A DNA stretch of 42,868 nucleotides, taken from the NCBI GenBank assembly GCA_016931915.1, contig JAFGDU010000178.1, forward strand, positions 1 through 42,868, given 5' to 3'. Position numbers and translations under genes: made by a program. Position 1 is the first letter of the stretch, and every line of letters begins with the position of its first letter. This DNA comes from Actinomycetota bacterium (GTDB lineage: Bacteria; Actinomycetota; Geothermincolia; Geothermincolales; RBG-13-55-18). The notes under the pieces are model-generated. The model did no database searches, was not told the DNA's origin, and worked only from the letters and a program-made list of their open reading frames with translations. Below, in pieces: positions 25,342 to 33,578 of this stretch.

Positions 25342-26123
25342 GCCTCATTCACCACTTTCTCCACCTCGCAGACGATATCCGGCTCTTCACTCCCGGGCTT
25401 CCTGTTCCAGCGGGCAAAGAATTCGATGTTTCCATCCGCCCCCCGCAGATGCGAGGGAGCCAGCTGGAGCAGGTTGAACCCGTTCCGTTCCGCCACCTGA
25501 AGTACCTGCAGCAGGACCGCCCTGTGAATGTCCGCATCGCGGACCACGCCCTTCTTCCCCACTCTGCCCCTTCCGGCCTCGAACTGGGGTTTTACCAGCG
25601 CGATAAGCTCGCCTTCCTCTCCCATTACCGCTGCGAAGACCGGAAACACCAGGCGCAATGATATGAAAGACAGATCTGCAACGATCATATCCGGGACGAA
25701 CGGGAGTTCATCTGGAGTGAGGTAACGCGCGTTAACTCCCTCGACTACCGTGACCCTTGCATCCCTCCTCAAGTCCCAGTGGAGTTGTCCTTTGCCCACG
25801 TCCAGGCTTATGACCCGCGCCGCTCCCCTCTCGAGTAGACAGTGGGTAAAACCACCCGTTGAGGCGCCCACATCCAATACCGAGCTGCCCGACACATCGA
25901 TCCCCCAACGCTCGAGCACTCCGTCCAGTTTATCACCGCCGCGTGACACGAAACGGGCCTTGCTCCTGACGATCACCTTGTCCGCAGGTCCCAGCCTGGT
26001 TCCCGCCTTTACCGCTATGCCCTTGCCCTCTATCTCCACCTCTCCAGCCATCACCGCTAGGCGAGCGCGTTCGCGCGACGGGAAATATCCTTCCTCCACC
26101 AACCACTCGTCGAGCCTTTTCAT
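25326..26123 (-). CDS. tlyA: TlyA family rRNA 2'-O-methyltransferase / hemolysin-like protein
   Basis: A 265-residue protein with an N-terminal S4 RNA-binding domain (residues 1-60, starting KRLDEWLVEEGYFPSRERA) and an FtsJ/RrmJ-type methyltransferase domain with the SAM motif LDVGASTGGFTHCLL. In mycobacteria TlyA methylates 16S and 23S rRNA, and the change affects capreomycin sensitivity; the same activity is inferred here. The name hemolysin is historical. It starts directly after the dxs stop and overlaps nadK. Confidence 0.93.
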   Translation of the reverse strand: MKRLDEWLVEEGYFPSRERARLAVMAGEVEIEGKGIAVKAGTRLGPADKVIVRSKARFVSRGGDKLDGVLERWGIDVSGSSVLDVGASTGGFTHCLLERGAARVISLDVGKGQLHWDLRRDARVTVVEGVNARYLTPDELPFVPDMIVADLSFISLRLVFPVFAAVMGEEGELIALVKPQFEAGRGRVGKKGVVRDADIHRAVLLQVLQVAERNGFNLLQLAPSHLRGADGNIEFFARWNRKPGSEEPDIVCEVEKVVNEAWEAR

Positions 26124-28013
26124 CTACTCCCCGGCTTCACCGCCCAGTTCACGCCGTACCGTACGTGCAATCGACGCGGCGTCCATGCCTTCCACACGAA
26201 AAAGTTCTGGCACCTTGCCATGGCCTACGAAGCGATCCGGCAGCCCGATATTCAATATCTTGCAGGACGAGCCGGACCTCTCGAGTGTGGCTGCGACCCC
26301 TTCCCCGAAACCGCCTATGAGAACGTTGTCCTCCAAGGTCGCAATAAGCCTGTGTCTGGAAGCCAGCTCGACCACCATTACCTCGTCCATCGGTTTTACG
26401 AAACGGGCGTTACATACCTCCGCCTCAATCCCCTCGTGCGATAGTATGTCGGCGGCCCCCAGCGCTGTATCGACCATTCTGCCTACCGCCAGCAGGGCTA
26501 CATCCGCTCCCCTCCTGAGTCTTACAGATCCTCCGATTGCTATCGGCCGCGGATCGGGCCCGACGGTGGTAGAGCTTCCGGCCCCCCTCGGGTAGCGCAC
26601 TGCCACGGGACCCTTTATATCCAGGGCAGCCCACAGCATATCCCGCAGCTCTTCCTGGTCCCTGGGTGCCATTACCATCATGTTGGGCATCATGCGCAGG
26701 TAGGTAAGATCAAACGCGCCGTGGTGGGTAGGCCCATCCTCCCCCACCAGTCCCGCCCGGTCAAGGGTGAATATAACCGCTAGGTTCTGCAGGCATATCT
26801 CCTGGATCAACTGGTCTATCGCCCTCTGCAGGAAGGTAGAATAGATGGAAACCACCGGCCGGTAGCCCCCCAGCGCCAGGCCGGCGGCAAGGGTAACGGC
26901 ATGTTGTTCTGCAATACCCACGTCTAAGAAACGGCGGGGAAACAACCTGGCGAAATCATCCAGGCCGGTTCCTAGCTTCATCGCGGCGGTGATGGCTACA
27001 AGTCGCGGTTCCGCCCTGGCCATATCGCAGAGGACCTGGCCGAAAACGGAGGTATATGAGGGCTCCTCCTTTTTCCCCAGGGACTTGCCCGTTTCGATAT
27101 CGAACGGACCCAGGCCGTGAAAGAGATCGGGGTCTCTCTCCGCGGGAGGATAGCCCTTCCCCTTTCTGGTCAGTACGTGGATGAGGATTGGCCCCTCGGC
27201 CGCCTTAGCAAGTTTCAGGTCCCTTTCCACCGCCTGGATATCGTGTCCGTCGACCACCCCCACGTATTGGATACCCAGTTCTTCGAAGATGAACTCGGGG
27301 ATGAGGAAGTTCTTCAAACGGTCCTTGAAGGAATGGATGATGCGGTCGGTGGGAGCCCCTACGAAAGGAACGCTCTCGATAATCTCCTTCACCTCGTCTT
27401 TAACGCGCATGTATTTGGGGTTCAGACGAAGCTGGGTCAGGTAAGCGGACATGGCGCCTACATTGCGGGATATGGACATCCCGTTGTCGTTGAGGATTAT
27501 AATGAGGTTCTTTCTGAGATGGCCGGCCTGGTTCAGGGCCTCGAAGGACATGCCTCCCGTAAGGGCTCCGTCTCCAACCACGGCCACTACGTGGTGGTCG
27601 TCGCCCGCAAGGTCGCGAGCGATGGCCAGGCCAAGTGCGTAGCTTATGGACGTGCTGGAATGTCCGGGGTTGTTTACATCATGGGGGCTTTCCTGGCGCC
27701 GTGGAAACCCGCTGCACCCATCCTGGCAGCGCAGCCGGGTGAATTCCTCTTTTCTTCCCGTGAGCAGCTTATGGGCATAGGACTGGTGCCCTACATCCCA
27801 TACAATGCGGTCCCTCGGGCTCTCGAACACCCTGTGTATGGCGATGGTGAGCTCCACCACGCCCAGGCTGGGGGCCAGGTGCCCCCCGCATTTCGCTGTG
27901 GTCTCCACGATGATGTGCCGGATCTCACCCGCCAGGCGTTCCAGATCATCGTAGTCCAGCTCCTTCAGATCGGCGGGGCCCGATATGGCGTCCAGCAGGG
28001 GAGTATCGCTCAT
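26124..28013 (-). CDS. dxs: 1-deoxy-D-xylulose-5-phosphate synthase
   Basis: Thiamine diphosphate enzyme joining pyruvate and glyceraldehyde 3-phosphate, the first step of the MEP isoprenoid pathway. The 629 residues have the N-terminal GHQSYAHKLLTGR and ThDP motif GDGALTGGMSFEALN, the central DRAGLVGEDGPTHHG of the pyrimidine domain, and a C-terminal transketolase domain. Length is normal. The start ATG at 28013 overlaps the stop of the small xseB-like gene (ATGA). The usual neighbour ispA is absent. Confidence 0.97.
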   Translation of the reverse strand: MSDTPLLDAISGPADLKELDYDDLERLAGEIRHIIVETTAKCGGHLAPSLGVVELTIAIHRVFESPRDRIVWDVGHQSYAHKLLTGRKEEFTRLRCQDGCSGFPRRQESPHDVNNPGHSSTSISYALGLAIARDLAGDDHHVVAVVGDGALTGGMSFEALNQAGHLRKNLIIILNDNGMSISRNVGAMSAYLTQLRLNPKYMRVKDEVKEIIESVPFVGAPTDRIIHSFKDRLKNFLIPEFIFEELGIQYVGVVDGHDIQAVERDLKLAKAAEGPILIHVLTRKGKGYPPAERDPDLFHGLGPFDIETGKSLGKKEEPSYTSVFGQVLCDMARAEPRLVAITAAMKLGTGLDDFARLFPRRFLDVGIAEQHAVTLAAGLALGGYRPVVSIYSTFLQRAIDQLIQEICLQNLAVIFTLDRAGLVGEDGPTHHGAFDLTYLRMMPNMMVMAPRDQEELRDMLWAALDIKGPVAVRYPRGAGSSTTVGPDPRPIAIGGSVRLRRGADVALLAVGRMVDTALGAADILSHEGIEAEVCNARFVKPMDEVMVVELASRHRLIATLEDNVLIGGFGEGVAATLERSGSSCKILNIGLPDRFVGHGKVPELFRVEGMDAASIARTVRRELGGEAGE

Positions 28014-28174
28014 GATCCCCCTTCCTCGAGTCGCTCGCCAAGGCTCTCTACCTCGGCTACGGCCTCCTCGAGTACGTCCAGGGCCTCGTCTTCCGTCAGT
28101 TCGCCGTCCAATCCGTCCACTTTCCTGCGTAGCTCGCCGAGCCCTTTCTCCAGTTTCTCCTTATCTTCCGGCAA
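28010..28174 (-). CDS. xseB: Short exodeoxyribonuclease VII small-subunit-like protein
   Basis: A 54-residue frame, starting at a TTG (28174) with GGAGG nine bases upstream and ending in an ATGA overlap with dxs. The sequence EKLEKGLGELRRKVDGLDG, then ELTEDEALDVLEEAV and a glutamate-rich end, follows the two-helix pattern of XseB (LExIVxxLExGELxLEEALxLxEEGV). It is shorter than the usual 70-85 residues and lacks the typical N-terminal SFEEAL segment; no earlier start is available before an in-frame stop. xseA is not in the window. Position ahead of dxs is the normal one for xseB. It is the first gene of the operon, behind the promoter at 28265-28294. Confidence 0.75.
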   Translation of the reverse strand: MPEDKEKLEKGLGELRRKVDGLDGELTEDEALDVLEEAVAEVESLGERLEEGGS

Positions 28175-28264
28175 ACCAGGCTCCCTCCTCCATCGCCATG
28201 ATATGGATTATTGCCGCACGATCCGGCATCGAACATCTCCGCCCTTCCGTTCCCTTCTAAATGG

Positions 28265-28294
28265 ATTCTATCCGACCCGTTCTGCGAGCTGCAA
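28265..28294 (-). promoter_or_regulatory. Promoter of the xseB-dxs-tlyA-nadK-recN operon
   Basis: TTGCAG at 28294-28289, an 18-base spacer and TAGAAT at 28270-28265 on the minus strand, about 90 bases before the xseB start. It diverges from a plus-strand candidate whose -35 is also TTGCAG. Confidence 0.6.
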
Positions 28295-28315
28295 GGGCGG
28301 GAGGCAGGTAGCGGG

Positions 28316-28345
28316 TTGCAGCACGTTGAAATATTGTATGATAAT
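28316..28345 (+). promoter_or_regulatory. Promoter for the M28-like membrane protein gene
   Basis: TTGCAG at 28316-28321 with GATAAT at 28340-28345 (18-base spacer), overlapping TATGAT at 28337-28342 (15-base spacer). Between it and the start codon lies a GC hairpin at 28361-28378 (CCGCCGCT and AGCGGCGG) with a T-run ten or more bases later. Confidence 0.45.
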
Positions 28346-28409
28346 CACGGCCCGCATCTGCCGCCGCTGAAGCGGCGGCGTCTAACGGCTTTTTTAACTG
28401 GGAGCGCCA

Positions 28410-29696
28410 TTGAGCGCAGAGGTTGGATCAGACGTGGAAGATAGCGATCATATCCTGCACCATACCGTAAGCGGGGGTGAGGACACCAGGAGCAAGCAGC
28501 GCAAAAAGGGTATTACCTGGCCGGTAAGGCACCTGGCAAGGGAGATAGGCCCACGTCCTCCGGGAAGCAAGGCGGAAAGATCGGCGGCACGCTTCATCGA
28601 GAAGGAACTCAAGGCCCTTGGCCTTGAGGTGGAAACGCAGAGATTCCGCACGCCCGTGACCACCGCCTGGAGCGAAATGCTCGTCCACCTCTTGATGGTG
28701 ATCGGGGTGCTCGTCTTCCACGCCAGCAGCCACCTGGGGTATGGTCTCATATTTCTCGGCTTTATCTTCTTTCTGCTCGAATCCTACGGGCGCAGCCCTT
28801 TCTCCTGGTTGCAGCCCCACCCCCGTTCCGAGAACGTGATCACCAGGATAAACCCCCAACGTGGTCAGGAGAGGACGGTCGTGCTCGTAGCCCATATGGA
28901 TTCACCCCGTACCGCTTTCTATTACCACCCCGGGCTCATACACTTTGTCCGCTTTTTCTACCTGCTCGATTTCGCGTGCGTTGCCGCACTCTTCATGCTC
29001 TTCACCGTCTCCTACGGGGGCTTCCTGCTCAGCATGGAACAGGATGTTCTCGACCTTTTATGGCATCTCGGCTTGATAATCGCCATCCCTCCTGCCCTCT
29101 CCGTAATAGCGCTCCTGTTCAAGGCCGCGGCCGGAAGGTCGATACCGGGCGGTAATTCGAACGCGTCCGGGGTCTCCGTGCTCCTGGAGCTGGCCCGCGT
29201 CTATACGCGACGCCAGCCTCGTCACGTCGATATCTGGCTGGTTTCGACCGGCGCCGCGGACGCGGACGCGACCGGCGTAAGGAGGTTTGCCAGGAGTTAC
29301 CGCCGCGACCTCAAGGGCGCCTATTTCGTACTCCTTGACGGCGTGGGGCGCGGATTCCCTATCTGCTACAAGCGCGAGGGACGCCTTTTATCCTTCCGGG
29401 CCAACCGCAAGCTTAGCGGACTCGCTAAGCGCATCTCTGAGACACAAACCCACTACAGCGCCGGGTTCAGAAGAAACAGCTTATATCTCAGCGAGGGCTT
29501 TCATCTGCTCTCTCGTGGCCGTAAGGCCATCACCGTCAGCTCTCGAGATGAGTCCCACTATCCCAGGTTCTGGAGGTGGAGCAAGGACGATTACGACAAC
29601 GTGGATCCGCGTTCGCTCCGGCTTTCTCTCGATTTCGTGATCGCCATTGTCGACGGCATCGACCGCGGCGATCTGAAGAAGACTACCGGCCCTTAG
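28410..29696 (+). CDS. Membrane protein of the M28 peptidase family, predicted inactive
   Basis: A 428-residue protein whose M28 aminopeptidase fold is interrupted by membrane helices (about 88-124 and 178-240). N-terminal LAREIGPRPPGSKAERSAARF and VVLVAHMDSPRT (His162) match M28 enzymes. The bridging-metal aspartate of the usual GANDNASG motif is replaced by serine (GGNSNASG, Ser250), and the catalytic/ligand Glu-Glu pair is missing: the equivalent segment reads STGAADADATG. Asp310 and a C-terminal His383 remain. It therefore probably binds a ligand or partner without hydrolysis. The start is a TTG at 28410 with GGGAG five bases upstream. It stands alone, convergent with the next gene. Confidence 0.8.
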   Translation: MSAEVGSDVEDSDHILHHTVSGGEDTRSKQRKKGITWPVRHLAREIGPRPPGSKAERSAARFIEKELKALGLEVETQRFRTPVTTAWSEMLVHLLMVIGVLVFHASSHLGYGLIFLGFIFFLLESYGRSPFSWLQPHPRSENVITRINPQRGQERTVVLVAHMDSPRTAFYYHPGLIHFVRFFYLLDFACVAALFMLFTVSYGGFLLSMEQDVLDLLWHLGLIIAIPPALSVIALLFKAAAGRSIPGGNSNASGVSVLLELARVYTRRQPRHVDIWLVSTGAADADATGVRRFARSYRRDLKGAYFVLLDGVGRGFPICYKREGRLLSFRANRKLSGLAKRISETQTHYSAGFRRNSLYLSEGFHLLSRGRKAITVSSRDESHYPRFWRWSKDDYDNVDPRSLRLSLDFVIAIVDGIDRGDLKKTTGP

Positions 29697-29752
29697 CGTA
29701 ATGCCCGCACCCGGCCGGGATGGCGGCAAGAAAACCTCAAACCGCGAGCAAT

Positions 29753-30295
29753 TCAGGCAGCGGCTTCCGATTTCTTCCTCTTTTTTCTGCTCTTTACCTT
29801 CCGCCTCCTGCCCGCGGCCGACCTGCCCCCCAACCATGATGCGGCTATGAACACCACGAGCATCAAGACCACCGAGCCCATGATCGCCCAGGCACTGCCT
29901 CCCGCGAAGATACCGCTGGTTACGGACCATGCGTCATCTGATGCAGCCGCCATTATCGCTCCCAGCACCAGCGCTACCAGGATGTAACTGAGGAAGGCCT
30001 CTATGCCTCTCCAGATAGGATGGTAGTAGCTCCTTCTACTCCATATAAAAGCAGGTATCGCTGCCGCCAGAAGGTAGCCCGCGAGTACGGCGGTTAAAGC
30101 AAAGGTGTCCGAGAGCCCCAGGATCTGTCGGTCGAGCACATCCGTGATATATCCATAGATCAGAAAGCGGTAGAGCAGCAGGAGTGCAACGTAATACAGT
30201 GAACTCCAGCCCCAGACAGGAAAGGCAGCAAGCCTACTCCTCCACCAGCTTCTTCCGCTGCTCCCGGAGGCCGGAAGGGCATGATTACGGGCTAT
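29753..30295 (-). CDS. Small multi-pass membrane protein, apparently with an AUA start
   Basis: A frame open from the yjbQ stop region encodes about 180 residues with four to five hydrophobic segments (first around LYYVALLLLYRFLIYGYI, residues ~32-50) and a strongly basic C-terminal tail (RRRKVKSRKKRKK). I do not recognise it. The only ATG, GTG or TTG is a GTG at 30139, which has no SD and would delete the first helix. AAGGAGG at 30308-30302 sits six bases before an ATA codon at 30295, and the codons from there look coding. I therefore place the start at ATA 30295; 30139 is the conservative alternative. It is the last gene of the paaK-ACT-yjbQ run. Confidence 0.65.
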   Translation of the reverse strand: MARNHALPASGSSGRSWWRSRLAAFPVWGWSSLYYVALLLLYRFLIYGYITDVLDRQILGLSDTFALTAVLAGYLLAAAIPAFIWSRRSYYHPIWRGIEAFLSYILVALVLGAIMAAASDDAWSVTSGIFAGGSAWAIMGSVVLMLVVFIAASWLGGRSAAGRRRKVKSRKKRKKSEAAA

Positions 30296-30310
30296 CGTGC
30301 GCCTCCTTCC

Positions 30311-30730
30311 TCATTCTCCCATGATCTGGAGGATCAATACTCGCCTTCGTGGTCGGTTGTCGAAATCGACAAAAGCGATCTGCTGCCAAGTACCCAGAAT
30401 AAGCTTGCGCTCCTTGAATGGGATGCTGAGCGAAGGCCCGATGAGGGATGCCCTTACGTGTGCGTGGCCATTGCCGTCCCTCCAGGCACGATCGTGCCGG
30501 TAATCGTGGTCCCTCGGAGCCCAGCGCTCGAATGCCTCCTGGAGGTCATGCACCAGGCCCGGCTCGAACTCCAGGGTGATAACACCGCCCGTGGAACCGG
30601 GCACGAAGACGGTGACCAGACCGTCGCTCAAAGGCGAGTTGAGCAACTCCTCCTGGACCCGATGGGTAATATCGATGATGTCGGAGTCTCCCTGGGTGGA
30701 GAGCTCCAGCGTCGTAGTATGGAGCGCCAT
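30311..30730 (-). CDS. yjbQ: YjbQ/UPF0047 family protein
   Basis: A 139-residue protein of the widespread YjbQ fold. Conserved blocks are HTTTLELSTQG, the histidine-rich GNGHAHVRASLIGPS and LGTWQQIAFVDFD. Some members show weak thiamine phosphate synthase activity, but the physiological role is unsettled. I use the ATG at 30730, eight bases after GGAAAGG; the frame is open to an ATG at 30751. It follows the ACT-domain gene by 25 bases and so belongs to the paaK operon. Confidence 0.9.
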   Translation of the reverse strand: MALHTTTLELSTQGDSDIIDITHRVQEELLNSPLSDGLVTVFVPGSTGGVITLEFEPGLVHDLQEAFERWAPRDHDYRHDRAWRDGNGHAHVRASLIGPSLSIPFKERKLILGTWQQIAFVDFDNRPRRRVLILQIMGE

Positions 30731-30755
30731 TATCGCATCCTTTCCCTGCATCCCC

Positions 30756-31187
30756 TCAGATGCGGTAAACGTCTTCCTCGCGCATGACCGTATAGCCGCC
30801 GCCCTGGAGAGCCCGGATAGCCTCGTCTATCTGCTCTACCCTGAATACCACTATGGCGCTTTCGCCACTCTTCTCCACGAAGCAGTAGAGATACTCGATA
30901 TTGACGTTGGCATCGTACAGTGGGCCCAGGACTCCGGAAAGCCCCCCCGGTACGTCGGGTACCTCGACTGCGATGACCTCAGTTTCGCTCACGGTAAAAG
31001 CTTCTTCCGCCATCACGCGCATGGCCTTTACGGGATCGCTTACGATAAGGCGCAGCACACCGTAATCGGCGGTCTCGGCTATGGAGAGTGCCCTGATATT
31101 CACGCCCGCTTCGGCAAGACTCTTGCACACCTCGTAAAGCCGGCCCGACTTATTCTCGAGGAACACGGAAACCTGTTTTACTTTCAT
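30756..31187 (-). CDS. Tandem ACT-domain protein
   Basis: A 143-residue protein made of two ACT modules: residues 1-68 (VKQVSVFLENKSGRLYEVCKSLAEAGVNIRAL) and 70-143 (VIAVEVPDVPGGLSGVLGPLYDANVNIEYLY). ACT domains bind amino acids and regulate linked enzymes. This stand-alone form is regularly encoded directly after phenylacetate-CoA ligase homologues, as here, and is presumed to sense an aromatic amino acid or acid. ATG 31187 has GGAGG seven bases upstream, and this SD directly follows the paaK stop. Confidence 0.9.
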   Translation of the reverse strand: MKVKQVSVFLENKSGRLYEVCKSLAEAGVNIRALSIAETADYGVLRLIVSDPVKAMRVMAEEAFTVSETEVIAVEVPDVPGGLSGVLGPLYDANVNIEYLYCFVEKSGESAIVVFRVEQIDEAIRALQGGGYTVMREEDVYRI

Positions 31188-31198
31188 TCCGCAACCTC

Positions 31199-32497
31199 CT
31201 AGATCTTCCTCTTATCTATGACCCTTACCGCTTTGCCCTCGCTTCTCTGGATGGAACGCGGCTCCATCAGCCGCACCCTTACGCTCACGCCGAGATAGCT
31301 CTGGACCTCGTCGCGGATCCTCTTCTCCAGTTCCTCCAAGCGCTTGATCTCATCGGAGAATATCTCGGGAGATACCTCCACCTGCACCTCGAGAACGTCG
31401 AGGTTATCGATACGGTCCACCACAAGCTGATAGTGTGGGCTGAGTCCTGGCACCTGCATGAGCACCATCTCCACCTGGGAGGGGAAAACGTTCACCCCGC
31501 GGATGATGAGCATGTCGTCGGTTCGCCCGGTTATGCGTTCCATGCGCACGTGGGTGCGCCCGCACGCACAAGGTTCGGGGAACAACCTGGATATATCACG
31601 GGTGCGATAGCGTATGAGGGCCAGTCCCTCCTTGTTTATATTGGTAAAGACCAGCTCACCCCTCTCGCCGGGTGGCAGCACTTCGCCGCTCTCCGGATCG
31701 ATGACCTCGGGGATGAAACTATCCTCGAAGATATGGAGTCCTTTCTTTTGCGAGCATTCGATGGAGACCCCAGGCCCCACTACCTCTGAGAGGCCGTAGA
31801 TATCGTGTGCGGAGACGATCAACTCCTCCTCTATCTGCCGCCGCATCTCGTCCGACCACGGTTCCGCCCCCAGGATGGCCGACTTCAATCTCATACTTTC
31901 GCGTTCCACGCCTATCTCCTGCATGACTTCGGCGATATTCAGCGCGTAGGAGGGCGTACAGCAGAGGATAGTGCTACCGAAATCAACCATCATGCGTATC
32001 TGCCGCTTGGTGTTGCCGCCGGACATAGGCAAAGCTGTGGCTCCAAGCTTCTCCGCCCCGTAATGCAGCCCCAGTCCTCCCGTGAACAACCCGTAGCCGT
32101 AGGAGACATGCACGATATCGTCTGCAGTACCTCCCGCCGCCACGATAGTGCGCGCAACCAGGTCCGCCCATACCTGAATGTCTGCCTCGGTGTAGCCGAC
32201 CACCGTAGACTTACCCGTGGTTCCCGATGAAGCATGAATCCTCACTATGTCGTGCATGGGCACGGCGAACAGCCCGAAAGGATAATTATCCCTCAGATCG
32301 TCCTTGCAGGTGAAGGGCAACCTCCCGAGGTCATCCAGGCTTTTTACGTCACCTGGCTTGAAGCCGGCATCGTCGAGCTTCTCCCTGTAGAAGGGCACCT
32401 TTTCGTAGAGGCGGTCCACCGTGGATCTCAGCCGCTCCAGCTTCAGCTCGTCAAGGCGTTCTCGCTCCCAGACTTCCACCGGGTTGAAATAATCCAT
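31199..32497 (-). CDS. paaK: Phenylacetate-CoA ligase family AMP-forming enzyme
   Basis: Activates an aryl acid to its CoA thioester with ATP. The 432 residues carry the adenylate-forming P-loop motif SSGTTGKST (residues 90-98), [32 protein letters not shown] and [18 protein letters not shown], all standard for PaaK. Paired with an ACT protein and without a paa catabolic cluster, it more likely works in anaerobic aromatic amino acid conversion, where indolepyruvate ferredoxin oxidoreductase often lies nearby; that enzyme is not seen here. The ATG at 32497 has GAGGGG six bases upstream. Confidence 0.92.
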   Translation of the reverse strand: MDYFNPVEVWERERLDELKLERLRSTVDRLYEKVPFYREKLDDAGFKPGDVKSLDDLGRLPFTCKDDLRDNYPFGLFAVPMHDIVRIHASSGTTGKSTVVGYTEADIQVWADLVARTIVAAGGTADDIVHVSYGYGLFTGGLGLHYGAEKLGATALPMSGGNTKRQIRMMVDFGSTILCCTPSYALNIAEVMQEIGVERESMRLKSAILGAEPWSDEMRRQIEEELIVSAHDIYGLSEVVGPGVSIECSQKKGLHIFEDSFIPEVIDPESGEVLPPGERGELVFTNINKEGLALIRYRTRDISRLFPEPCACGRTHVRMERITGRTDDMLIIRGVNVFPSQVEMVLMQVPGLSPHYQLVVDRIDNLDVLEVQVEVSPEIFSDEIKRLEELEKRIRDEVQSYLGVSVRVRLMEPRSIQRSEGKAVRVIDKRKI

Positions 32498-32536
32498 GTC
32501 TTTCCCCTCTTTCTCCAGCTCAAACTTAGGGTAATT

Positions 32537-32650
32537 CTAACACACGGGGTAAGCGTCCCACAGTTCCACCGCCGGCGGAACGGATTTACGTTTGACCTGG
32601 TTGCGCAGGGTAAAGCCGGTGTCCTTCATGGCAAGCCATGGTGGGACCAC
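32537..32650 (-). other. Possible 37-codon ORF with tandem hairpins
   Basis: A GTG-started frame (or ATG at 32629, 30 codons) encodes MKDTGFTLRNQVKRKS in its middle and ends DAYPVC. Codon third positions look coding, and the 5' part forms two small hairpins (GGTGG/CCACC and CATGGC/GCCATG). GGGAGG touches the GTG, which is too close. I cannot tell a microprotein from a structured RNA element. It fills the 165-bp gap between paaK and the Fe-S gene. Confidence 0.25.
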
Positions 32651-32662
32651 CCTCCCGCCGGC

Positions 32663-33499
32663 TCATTCGTAACCGAGCAAGTCGGGCGCGCAAAACACGA
32701 TGTCGCTGTGTTCCCTTCTCTGCGCCTGCACGGCTCCGGAAGGACAGTAAAGAAAGCACTGCCCGCAGCCGTAACAGAGCTCGGGGTCTACATGTGCCTT
32801 TCCATCGCGTTCTACGATCGCATCGAAATAGCACCTGGAAGAGCAGTCGAAGGAGCATTTATCAGGCCCCATGCACAGCTCGGGATCGACTACCGCATAA
32901 CTGTATCCCCGGCTGAACACCTTGTTGCCCCTCTTTATCTGGTTGCGCAAGGGCACGCAGTATTCGGGTTTGCAATGACAGTACGATGCGAGAAAACCGT
33001 GGGCGGTGCCGAGACCCCATCCCGTCAGTATACGCCCCCGCTCATGCCAGAACCTGGCCGTCTCTACCAGCTCATCCGCGGTTACGCTGCGGTACAACTC
33101 CGGATATACGGAGAGATGGCCTTTGCCCCAGTCGCCGATCATAACGCAGGTGTAGTTGGGGTCTTGCCCGTCGACCATCTCCTTCGTCAGGTTGTTCTCG
33201 CCGTGACGGCATTCGCATATCCCCAGGGCCATGGTGTGACCTTCCCTCTCCAGGCGGTAGAGCATGTATTCCAGCTCATCCGGCGTTATCACTTCCCCGT
33301 GGATGAGGGGCAGCACGACGCGGTTGGCCAGCTTGTCCACCAGGTAACTGCCGATACGAAAACGGTATATCCAGTCTGCATCCGTCATATATCCCAGGAC
33401 CTTCATGAGCACGTATTCATACTTGCTGCCGATGACGTTGAGCGGAAAGGGTATCCGCGCGTGCAACCTGAGCCCGCGGGAATCGATATGGGCTAACAT
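32663..33499 (-). CDS. Multi-cysteine iron-sulfur protein with C-terminal ferredoxin domain
   Basis: A 278-residue protein with 14 cysteines in ordered groups. The N-terminal ~90 residues have none. Then come CxC-R-H (Cys95, Cys97) with Cys118, a CHCxxxxC group (Cys174, 176, 181), a widely spaced set Cys209-X5-215-X3-219-X3-223, and a classic ferredoxin motif C242-X2-C-X2-C-X3-C252 followed by P. It could hold two [4Fe-4S] clusters in the C-terminal domain and perhaps another in the middle. I do not recognise a named family. The ATG at 33499 has GGAGG six bases upstream. A close paralogue lies at 42158. Confidence 0.8.
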   Translation of the reverse strand: MLAHIDSRGLRLHARIPFPLNVIGSKYEYVLMKVLGYMTDADWIYRFRIGSYLVDKLANRVVLPLIHGEVITPDELEYMLYRLEREGHTMALGICECRHGENNLTKEMVDGQDPNYTCVMIGDWGKGHLSVYPELYRSVTADELVETARFWHERGRILTGWGLGTAHGFLASYCHCKPEYCVPLRNQIKRGNKVFSRGYSYAVVDPELCMGPDKCSFDCSSRCYFDAIVERDGKAHVDPELCYGCGQCFLYCPSGAVQAQRREHSDIVFCAPDLLGYE

Positions 33500-33549
33500 G
33501 ACTTGCCTCCAGGTCCCACTTTGATCCTCCCTCCAGTATACCTACTCCT

Positions 33550-33569
33550 GCCGGCACAAAAAGGCCGGC
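33550..33569. terminator. GC inverted repeat after the ABC permease gene
   Basis: GCCGGC at 33550-33555 and 33564-33569 around ACAAAAAG. It lies nine bases downstream of the permease stop (33579) on the minus strand and has no clear U-tract, so termination is uncertain. Confidence 0.35.
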
Positions 33570-33578
33570 GCTTTCATA

